Source: an uncultured beta proteobacterium
Lineage (GTDB): Bacteria > Pseudomonadota > Gammaproteobacteria > Burkholderiales > Burkholderiaceae
DNA: 5,440 bases
Direction of reading: 5' to 3'
Assembly (NCBI GenBank): GCA_903835865.1
Contig: CAILON010000453.1
Location: 1 to 5,440, forward strand
The notes below the pieces were generated by a model. The model made no database searches. It had not been told where the DNA came from and saw nothing but the letters and a program-made list of their open reading frames with translations. Position numbers and translations under genes: made by a program. The first letter of the stretch is position 1; every line of letters begins with the position of its first letter. Of the stretch, positions 1 through 5,114 are shown one piece after another.

Positions 1-809
1 CACTCATTCAAAGTGATGTGGGTCTACCCACGACCGAACAATTGATCAGCAAATTGCGCAAAGCCGCAAAATCAGAAAAGGTCTCTAGCCCCGAAGAACT
101 TCAAGCACTCCTCATTACAGAGGTTAGCGCACTTCTTAAACCTTTGGAGCCAGTAGTAAATCCCCTATTTATTACTGATAAAGCAGCTATTCCAGAGGTT
201 TGGTTGGTGGTCGGCGTTAACGGAGCAGGCAAGACAACCACAATAGGTAAGCTTTGCCGCCTCTTTCAAGCTCAAAATAAATCTGTACTCCTGGCGGCTG
301 GTGATACCTTCAGGGCTGCAGCACGCAATCAATTGCAAGAGTGGGGAGGCCGCAACCAAGTTGACGTTATCACTCAGGAAGGTGGTGATGCCGCAGCCGT
401 TGCACATGATGCAATTCATTCGGCAATCTCTCGCAAAAGCGATATCTTGATCATCGATACAGCTGGTCGTCTTGCGACACAGGCTCACTTGATGGAAGAG
501 TTAAAGAAGGTAAAGCGCGTCATTGGCAAAGCCCTTCCCGGAGCCCCACATCACACGCTATTGGTTTTAGATGGCAATACAGGACAAAATGGTTTAAGCC
601 AAGTAAAGGCCTTCCATGCAGCTCTGGGGCTTACTGGAATCATCGTGACTAAATTAGATGGCACCGCAAAAGGTGGTGTGATTTGCGCCCTAGCCCACAC
701 CCTCCAAGAAGGTCCAAAACCAACTGTTTTAGCCCTAGGTAAAGGTGAGGGTATTGATGATTTAGCCCCCTTCACAGCAGGGCAATATGCTTCTGAATTA
801 TTCAATTAA
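1..809 (+). CDS. ftsY: Signal recognition particle receptor FtsY (SRP GTPase), 5' end cut by window edge
   Basis: FtsY is the membrane-associated GTPase that docks the Ffh-4.5S RNA-ribosome complex and hands nascent membrane proteins to SecYEG. The visible part is the end of the N domain plus the whole GTPase G domain. Counting from the GTG at 18 as residue 1, the motifs are the P-loop GVNGAGKTTT (66-75), DTFRAAA (96-102), DTAGR (147-151), TGQN (188-191) and TKLDGTAKGG (211-220), followed by the closing-loop GKGE and IDDLAPF near the C-terminus. The GTG at 18 is not the true start: the frame is open to the window edge and reads LIQSDVGLPTTE, which matches the conserved N-domain 'L..DVG...T' helix. 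The acidic A domain and the start therefore lie upstream. The closing loop has GKGE where GVGE is usual, and a somewhat longer loop precedes it. rpoH follows in the same direction after 91 bases, with no clear terminator between them. Confidence 0.96.
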   Translation, partial: LIQSDVGLPTTEQLISKLRKAAKSEKVSSPEELQALLITEVSALLKPLEPVVNPLFITDKAAIPEVWLVVGVNGAGKTTTIGKLCRLFQAQNKSVLLAAGDTFRAAARNQLQEWGGRNQVDVITQEGGDAAAVAHDAIHSAISRKSDILIIDTAGRLATQAHLMEELKKVKRVIGKALPGAPHHTLLVLDGNTGQNGLSQVKAFHAALGLTGIIVTKLDGTAKGGVICALAHTLQEGPKPTVLALGKGEGIDDLAPFTAGQYASELFN

Positions 810-837
810 ATCAATAACTTATAGATATTAATGTGGG

Positions 838-864
838 TTAGCACTCTCTTGACAAGAGTGCTAA
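838..864 (+). promoter_or_regulatory. CIRCE operator (HrcA-binding inverted repeat) upstream of rpoH
   Basis: A perfect 9-bp inverted repeat, TTAGCACTC (838-846) and GAGTGCTAA (856-864), is separated by exactly 9 bases. This is identical to the classical CIRCE consensus, which is bound by the heat-shock repressor HrcA. It is centred about 50 bases before the rpoH ATG, and ftsY reads in the same direction, so rpoH is the only plausible target. The element is normally found before groESL, dnaK or hrcA. Its presence here implies that rpoH is derepressed when HrcA loses activity during heat stress. The identity of the element is read directly; regulation by HrcA is inferred, and hrcA is not in the window. 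Confidence 0.95.
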
Positions 865-877
865 AATGATATTCTAT
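849..877 (+). promoter_or_regulatory. Probable sigma-70 promoter of rpoH, overlapping CIRCE
   Basis: TTGACA at 849-854 is a perfect -35 hexamer lying in the CIRCE centre and right arm. The -10 box is less certain. TTCTAT (872-877) has the ideal 17-base spacing but only three consensus matches. TATTCT (870-875) has four matches and is preceded by TG at 867-868 in the extended -10 arrangement, but with a 15-base spacing. Either choice puts the transcript start at roughly 880-885, giving a leader of about 15-20 bases. Bound HrcA would cover the -35 box and spacer and block RNA polymerase. No sigma-32-type promoter (CTTGAA with CCCCAT) is visible. Confidence 0.7.
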
Positions 878-900
878 TAACACTTTATATTTATATAAAA

Positions 901-1827
901 ATGATTCCAAAGAAAGCTGATAAACCGAATACGCAAAGACTGCCCATCGCGCAGACTGCGGCGGCATCTCTTGCTTATCCAATGTTGCCAACCCTTGGGG
1001 TTGGCACAATCGATTCCTATATTGCATACGTCAATCGCGTACCAATGCTTAGTGCTGCGGAAGAATTACATCTTGCGCAAGAATTTCGTCGTACTGAAAA
1101 TGTAGACGCTGCTAAAACTTTAGTGCTCTCCCATTTGCGCTTAGTGGTTTCTGTTGCGCGTCAATATCTTGGATACGGCATTCCGCATGCCGATCTCATT
1201 CAAGAAGGCAACATTGGTTTAATGAAAGCCGTAAAACGCTACGACCCAAATAACGGTGCTCGTTTAGTGTCTTATGCAATCCATTGGATCAAAGCAGAGA
1301 TTCACGAATACATCCTCAAAAACTGGCGCCTCGTAAAAGTTGCAACAACCAAAGCACAGCGTAAATTATTTTTTAACTTGCGCAGCAATAAACCAAGCTT
1401 GAGTGCACTTACCCCAGGCGAGGTAGAAGCGTTGGCTAAAGCCCTTGATGTCAAAGGCTCTGATGTTAAAGAAATGGAAATGCGACTTGCGGGTGGCGAT
1501 GTTGCGCTTGAGGGCGACGACAGTGATGAAGAGTCTTCTTACGCTCCTATTGCCTGGCTAGCTGATAACAGCCAAGAGCCAACAGAGATGATTGCAAGCG
1601 CTGAAACAGATACGTTGCAAGGTCCTAAACTAGACAAAGCATTGATGGCTTTGGATGAACGCAGTCGCAATATTGTTCAGTCTCGTTGGTTAGCGATGGA
1701 TGCTGACGGTAACGGCACAAAAACCTTGCATGAACTTGCTACTGAATATGGCATCTCTGCAGAGCGTGTTCGTCAAATTGAAACGGCAGCGCTCAAAAAG
1801 ATGCGCGGCATGTTGCAAGCCGCATAA
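901..1827 (+). CDS. rpoH: RNA polymerase heat-shock sigma factor RpoH (sigma-32)
   Basis: RpoH directs RNA polymerase to heat-shock promoters (chaperones, proteases). The 308-residue protein shows region 1.2 (IDSYI, about 37-41), LSHLRLVV (76-83), the region 2.2 core-binding helix DLIQEGNIGLMKAV (98-111), region 2.4 around HWIKAEIHEYIL (128-139), the diagnostic RpoH box QRKLFFNLR (153-161), an acidic linker near 205-213, and a region 4.2 helix-turn-helix with GISAERVRQIE (284-294). The first ~36 residues are an Ala/Pro-rich extension absent from the E. coli protein but usual in betaproteobacteria as I recall. ATG 901 is taken as start because it gives the expected ~310-residue length. The alternative ATG at 982 (residue 28) also keeps every conserved region. 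Neither start has a recognisable Shine-Dalgarno sequence. An extra loop, DADGNGTKTLHE (267-278), before the helix-turn-helix resembles an EF-hand loop. The gene probably responds to HrcA through the upstream CIRCE. Confidence 0.97.
   Translation: MIPKKADKPNTQRLPIAQTAAASLAYPMLPTLGVGTIDSYIAYVNRVPMLSAAEELHLAQEFRRTENVDAAKTLVLSHLRLVVSVARQYLGYGIPHADLIQEGNIGLMKAVKRYDPNNGARLVSYAIHWIKAEIHEYILKNWRLVKVATTKAQRKLFFNLRSNKPSLSALTPGEVEALAKALDVKGSDVKEMEMRLAGGDVALEGDDSDEESSYAPIAWLADNSQEPTEMIASAETDTLQGPKLDKALMALDERSRNIVQSRWLAMDADGNGTKTLHELATEYGISAERVRQIETAALKKMRGMLQAA
986..1006 (+). other. Strong hairpin in the early rpoH coding region
   Basis: TGCCAACCC (986-994) and GGGTTGGCA (998-1006) form a perfect 9-bp inverted repeat around the 3-base loop TTG. 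A 1-base bulge lets GT (983-984) pair with AC (1007-1008). It spans rpoH codons 29-36, just after the in-frame ATG at 982. The repeat is certain as sequence. A role in rpoH mRNA translation or stability is inferred by analogy with E. coli rpoH, whose heat control uses mRNA structure within the coding region. No T-run follows, so it is not a terminator. Confidence 0.5.
1795..1825 (-). terminator. Candidate intrinsic terminator of the oxidase-assembly operon, inside the rpoH 3' end
   Basis: Reading the minus strand past the sco1 stop, ATGCGGC (1825-1819) pairs with GCCGC...AT (1809-1801). This gives a GC-rich 5-bp core plus outer pairs across a 2-base bulge, with the 9-base loop TTGCAACAT. One C and then five Ts (1799-1795) follow immediately. 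It lies about 22 bases past the sco1 stop codon, which is the expected place. On the plus strand the same hairpin is followed by AAGCTCGC, with no T-run, so it would act only for the minus-strand operon. The stem and T-run are both modest. Confidence 0.4.
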
Positions 1828-1846
1828 GCTCGCACCCCTCATACCC

Positions 1847-2437
1847 TTACTTCAATAGCTCTTTCAAATCATGTGCCAAGGTCTCAGGACCTTGCGCATG
1901 CTTGATATACAGACGCAAATGTCCTTCGGGATCAAATGCATAACTTCCAGCTGTATGGTCCATCGTGTAAGAACCAGGGCTAGTGCCAGGCACTTTTTTG
2001 TAATAAATCTTAAAGTCCTTAGTGACCTTTTCTAAAGCAGCGTCATCCGCTGGCCTTAAGCCTAGGAAGCGCGAATCAAATGCAGGGACATACTGCTTCA
2101 ATATGGCAGCAGTATCGCGGGTGGGGTCTACCGTCACAAAAAGTACCTGCACTTTATCAGCCTGTGGACCTAAAAGAGTCATGACTTGCTGCATTTCCGT
2201 TAAGGTAGTTGGGCAAACATCAGGGCACTGGGTATAGCCAAAGAACATCACTACTACTTTGCCCTTAAAGTCTGCAAGCGTTCTGACCCTTCCATCGGGA
2301 TCGATCAAGCTAAAGTCTTTCCCAAAGGCAGTGCCGCCAGTGATATCAATATTCTTAAATTCTGGCTTTGGGCTACAAGCAGCCAAAACTAAAAACAGAA
2401 TAGCAATGAGATAGGAGCGCAAAGGGGTGAATTTCAT
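1847..2437 (-). CDS. sco1: Sco1/SenC-family copper-delivery lipoprotein
   Basis: Sco1/SenC proteins are membrane-anchored thioredoxin-fold proteins that deliver or reduce copper for the CuA centre of cytochrome c oxidase. The 196-residue protein starts with a lipoprotein signal peptide: MKFTPLRSY, a hydrophobic stretch and the lipobox LAAC, with lipidated Cys21. The copper site is visible as CPDVC (Cys71 and Cys75) after FFGYTQ, plus His161 in MDHTAGSY. FVTVDPTRDT (about 100-109) is also typical of the family. ATG 2437 is chosen because it begins a normal signal peptide; the longer reading starts at TTG 2458 and adds seven residues ahead of it. The ATG comes one base after the ctaB stop and has no good Shine-Dalgarno sequence, so translational coupling is likely. 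It is the last gene of the operon and faces rpoH across 19 bases. The Sco family is sure; the gene symbol is by convention. Confidence 0.95.
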   Translation of the reverse strand: MKFTPLRSYLIAILFLVLAACSPKPEFKNIDITGGTAFGKDFSLIDPDGRVRTLADFKGKVVVMFFGYTQCPDVCPTTLTEMQQVMTLLGPQADKVQVLFVTVDPTRDTAAILKQYVPAFDSRFLGLRPADDAALEKVTKDFKIYYKKVPGTSPGSYTMDHTAGSYAFDPEGHLRLYIKHAQGPETLAHDLKELLK

Positions 2438-2438
2438 C

Positions 2439-3332
2439 TTAATGAAAATAATGATCAATCAGTAATACCGCAAAAAGCAGCGATAAATAGGTAATGGAAA
2501 AGCGAAAGGTCTTCTTCGCCAAAGCATCGCTATAAGAAACAAACAAGGCAATCACGTAGGCCAAGAATATCAAACCCAAAATAATGGCCGAAATTAAGTA
2601 CACCATACCACTCATACCGTAGATATAAGGTAACAATGTTGCTGCAATCAAGATGAGGGTGTAGAGCAAAATATTGAGAAGGGTAAACCGTTCGCCATGA
2701 GTCACTGGCAGCATCGGCAAGCCCGATTGCACATAGTCATCGCGACGATAGAGAGCTAAAGCCCAAAAATGTGGGGGCGTCCAAACAAAAATAATCAAAA
2801 CTAAAAGCCAAGCCTCAGCAGAGAGCGTATTGGTTACTGCTGCCCAGCCAAGCGCAGGAGGCATTGCACCAGAAAGACCGCCAATCACAATGTTTTGTGG
2901 TGTGGCAGGCTTTAATAACCAAGTATAGATAACGGCATAGCCCACAAATGTGGCAAGTGTTAACCACATAGTTAAGGGGTTACAAAAGTTCCACAAAATA
3001 ATCATCCCTAGTGAACCTAGAGTGATTGAGAAAATAATAATGTGAAAAGGGCTTACTTCACCAGTAGCTGAGGGACGCCATGCTGTGCGTTTCATCTTCG
3101 CATCTACCGCTTGCTCTATCAGACAGTTCACTGCAAATGCAGCGCCAGCCAATAACCAGATGCCCACTATTCCACCAAAAAGAACGGGGTATGGAACCAT
3201 GCCAGGCGTAGCCAAGAACATCCCGATCACCGCACAAAATACGGCAAGCTGAGTGACTCTGGGTTTAGTCAGAACCCAGTATTGACGCCAGCGCGGCATC
3301 GCCACGGGAGCGGTAGTTTTAGGAGTACTCAT
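2439..3332 (-). CDS. ctaB: Protohaem IX farnesyltransferase (haem O synthase)
   Basis: CtaB/CyoE is an integral membrane prenyltransferase of the UbiA family that adds a farnesyl group to haem B, giving haem O for CtaA. The 297-residue length is normal, with about nine hydrophobic segments. Family signatures are LTKPRV (21-26), the first prenyl-diphosphate motif N69...E73...D77 followed by AKMKRT and RP (86-87), [17 protein letters not shown] (136-152), [11 protein letters not shown] (184-194) and DDY...GLPMLPV...GE (from 198). The first acidic residue of the Asp-rich motif is Glu73, not Asp; I recall the same in other betaproteobacteria. ATG 3332 overlaps the ctaA stop in an ATGA arrangement, a classic coupling junction. 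The frame also runs up to GTG 3455, but those 41 residues are Cys-rich, unlike CtaB, and lie within ctaA, so that start is rejected. Confidence 0.96.
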   Translation of the reverse strand: MSTPKTTAPVAMPRWRQYWVLTKPRVTQLAVFCAVIGMFLATPGMVPYPVLFGGIVGIWLLAGAAFAVNCLIEQAVDAKMKRTAWRPSATGEVSPFHIIIFSITLGSLGMIILWNFCNPLTMWLTLATFVGYAVIYTWLLKPATPQNIVIGGLSGAMPPALGWAAVTNTLSAEAWLLVLIIFVWTPPHFWALALYRRDDYVQSGLPMLPVTHGERFTLLNILLYTLILIAATLLPYIYGMSGMVYLISAIILGLIFLAYVIALFVSYSDALAKKTFRFSITYLSLLFAVLLIDHYFH

Positions 3333-4459
3333 AATGACTTTGCAATCTTCATTTGAATGGGTGACTTCCAAGAAGCCCAATACGCCATTCTGACCAAACA
3401 GAATACTAAAGCGGCAGATCCGGCAGTATGCATTAAGGCAGCAATCAGGGGCCACTGAAATACAACATTAGAAATGCCGGTGATGATTTGCAATAGCAAG
3501 AGCGTAAATAGTAATTTTGCAAAACGCTTTAAAGATTGGGTGGCTAAGGTTGCCAGACTAAATGCCTTCCATCCCAAAAAACCCAAACAAAGCACTACAA
3601 GAATGGCAAATACCCGATGTGCCCAATGAATCGTTTGTAATGCCACAGGTGAAATAAATTCGCCTTGAGTATTTAAGCCTAGCTCCCGCCACAAAGAAAA
3701 ACCTTCCGCCCAATTTGTTTCGGGCCAAGCCGCTCCTAGGCAAGTTGGAAAATCGGGGCATGCTAGTACAGCATAGTTTGTGCTGACCCAAGCACCCAAA
3801 AAGACTTGCATCAATAGAACACCCATGGCAACGGTAAGCAGGGCTGCAGGCAAAGGCTGAAAGCGTAAGGTTCGCACAACGGAAGAAGCATCTTCCCAAG
3901 TTTGCTGCGCATAAGCTGTCAAGCAAGCTAGAAGAATTAAAGCCAAAATCAAATGCAAGCTCACAATGATTGGTTGTAATTTGAGCGTTACAGTCCATGC
4001 ACCAAATGCACCTTGTAAGCAGACCAAGAAGAGCAATCCTAAACTTGCAATAAATGGGGTCTTCCCCAAAGTCTTCACTTTGCTAAAAGCGATGGCGACT
4101 TGCACCAAGATTAAGGCGCCCACGGTCATGGCTAAATAGCGATGAATCATTTCAATCCAGGCCTTCATTACCGTCACAGGCCCACTAGGTAAGGCGTTCT
4201 CAGCTAGCTGAATATCGCTCAGGGCATGCATCGGGTTTGAAGTGCCATAACATCCAGGCCAATCCGGGCAACCCAAACCAGAATCTGTCAGGCGGGTAAA
4301 TGCGCCAAAGACAATTAAATCAAAAGTCATAAAGACCAAGACCCAATTGAGTTTTTGAAAAAAACTATAGCCTGGCCTGGTCCAAAGATAAGCTAATGGC
4401 AGGCCCGCAAAAATAATGGCGATTGCTGCCAATTCTAAGAACACAATAAAACTCGGCAT
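3329..4459 (-). CDS. ctaA: Haem A synthase (CtaA/COX15)
   Basis: CtaA is the inner-membrane enzyme that oxidises the C8 methyl group of haem O to a formyl group, making haem A for aa3-type oxidases. The 376-residue protein has about eight hydrophobic segments and the proteobacterial COX15 signature [19 protein letters not shown] (54-72). The haem-binding histidines appear as H106 (EMIHR), H169 (SLHL), H278/H281 (IHWAHR) and H344 (LMHTAG), one near each helix of the two pseudo-symmetric halves. Each half also has a loop Cys pair: C64/C70 in CPDWPGC and C234/C240 in CPDFPTC. The start at ATG 4459 gives a normal hydrophobic N-terminus and overlaps the upstream stop by one base (TAATG). A weak AAGG/GAAAG ribosome site lies upstream. 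The 3' end overlaps ctaB by four bases, which fits tight co-production with its substrate-supplying partner. Confidence 0.96.
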   Translation of the reverse strand: MPSFIVFLELAAIAIIFAGLPLAYLWTRPGYSFFQKLNWVLVFMTFDLIVFGAFTRLTDSGLGCPDWPGCYGTSNPMHALSDIQLAENALPSGPVTVMKAWIEMIHRYLAMTVGALILVQVAIAFSKVKTLGKTPFIASLGLLFLVCLQGAFGAWTVTLKLQPIIVSLHLILALILLACLTAYAQQTWEDASSVVRTLRFQPLPAALLTVAMGVLLMQVFLGAWVSTNYAVLACPDFPTCLGAAWPETNWAEGFSLWRELGLNTQGEFISPVALQTIHWAHRVFAILVVLCLGFLGWKAFSLATLATQSLKRFAKLLFTLLLLQIITGISNVVFQWPLIAALMHTAGSAALVFCLVRMAYWASWKSPIQMKIAKSL

Positions 4460-5112
4460 TACAAACTTTCGCCCTTGTGATTTAGTTTCAAGAGCTTCTC
4501 TAAATCCTTCTTCATCGCAGAAAACTCTTTTGGAGAATTCGTGACTGGGAAGTACATCATCTTGGCGGGACTTGGATCAATTAACTGAATCTGTTGACCA
4601 GCACCTTCTTGATTAAGCCATCCCTCAAAGTCTGCTCTAAGCTTAGGATCTGCTGGCATTGGTACGACTTGCAAGCCTGCAGCTGTCTGGTCATAAGCCT
4701 TGAGTACTTCTGGATCCACTGGCTTACCATCAGTATTGACCCAAAGCAATTGCACGCGCTTACTCTCTCTACCCATAGCAACTCGCGTCTGGCGCATTAA
4801 AAATAAGGCCTCAATACATTTTTCATCTTTAATCTGACATTCGCCTGCAGGACGAGCAATCAACAAAGTCCATTTACCTTGAACGGGAAGTACAAACCAT
4901 GCAGGATTAAATTCTTGCGCTGGATAGACCAGGGTTCCGAAGTTTGTTTTGCCCCCATCTAGCTTAAACACGTAGTAAGCCAAATACGATGCAATTACTG
5001 GAGAAGCGCAAGCCAACAGCAACAGCAACATCTGAATGCGGCCGCGACGAGTTCGCGCATTAATTGCTGAATCAGTCTGCGATGCTGGTATTAATAAATC
5101 TTTATCACTCAC
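4459..5112 (-). CDS. Uncharacterised membrane-anchored periplasmic protein of the oxidase-assembly operon (Sco/thioredoxin-like)
   Basis: The function is unknown. The 217-residue protein has a short cytoplasmic N-terminus with a basic patch (RTRRGR, 20-25), one membrane helix (about 28-49), and a C-terminal domain of about 165 residues expected in the periplasm. WTLLIARP (81-88), a Cys pair C92/C99, LMRQTRVAMG (105-114) and RVQLLWV (119-125) resemble the first strand, Cys loop and helix of a Sco/thioredoxin fold. The two Cys are six residues apart (CX6C) rather than Sco's CX3C, and no clear Sco-type copper His is seen, so it looks degenerate. It starts at GTG 5112, supported by a good ribosome site; the next Met (residue 28) would remove the N-terminal basic patch. 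As I recall, a similar gene (Pseudomonas PA0111) holds the same place between SURF1 and ctaA. A role in oxidase assembly is inferred from that context. Confidence 0.88.
   Translation of the reverse strand: MSDKDLLIPASQTDSAINARTRRGRIQMLLLLLACASPVIASYLAYYVFKLDGGKTNFGTLVYPAQEFNPAWFVLPVQGKWTLLIARPAGECQIKDEKCIEALFLMRQTRVAMGRESKRVQLLWVNTDGKPVDPEVLKAYDQTAAGLQVVPMPADPKLRADFEGWLNQEGAGQQIQLIDPSPAKMMYFPVTNSPKEFSAMKKDLEKLLKLNHKGESL
5014..5030 (-). repeat. Short hexamer tandem repeat coding for the Leu run of the membrane anchor
   Basis: CAACAG is repeated almost three times (5014-5019, 5020-5025, then CAACA). On the coding strand this gives alternating TTG/CTG codons for the leucine run (residues 29-33) in the single membrane helix of the protein between SURF1 and CtaA. 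Gain or loss of one unit would keep the frame and change the helix by two leucines. It is probably just a low-complexity hydrophobic stretch. Confidence 0.5.
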
Positions 5113-5114
5113 CC

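Noticed and set aside
18..20. GTG at 18 as the start of ftsY
   Set aside because: The frame is open to the window edge, and the residues before it (LIQSD) belong to the conserved N-domain helix, so this is an internal Val of a truncated gene.
165..488. Antisense open frame opposite ftsY
   Set aside because: It is a shadow of the conserved FtsY GTPase domain, with no ribosome site and no recognisable protein features.
838..870. CIRCE stem as a terminator of ftsY
   Set aside because: The stem is followed by AAAATGAT, not by Ts, and the exact match to the HrcA operator explains the repeat.
849..880. Sigma-32 autoregulatory promoter of rpoH
   Set aside because: CTTGAC resembles half of a heat-shock -35, but there is no CCCCAT-like -10; the site fits sigma-70 better.
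806..1027. Minus-strand open frame opposite the CIRCE and rpoH start
   Set aside because: Low-complexity translation of the AT-rich spacer and the rpoH 5' end; the CIRCE and promoter explain this stretch.
1877..1894. Perfect inverted repeat CAAGGTC-TCAG-GACCTTG as a terminator for rpoH
   Set aside because: It lies inside the sco1 coding sequence with no T-run on either side, so there is no intrinsic terminator signal; it may be chance or a structure in the sco1 message.
2438..2458. Upstream TTG start for sco1
   Set aside because: It would add seven residues in front of a complete lipoprotein signal peptide, overlaps ctaB, and uses a rarer start codon without a better ribosome site.
3333..3455. 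41-residue N-terminal extension of ctaB from GTG 3455
   Set aside because: It lies wholly within ctaA, is rich in Cys and unlike CtaB proteins, while ATG 3332 gives the family length and an ATGA junction.
3558..3998. 146-codon minus-strand open frame within ctaA
   Set aside because: It is an alternative frame of ctaA, whose own frame is continuous with every family motif; no membrane or domain pattern makes sense in the shadow.
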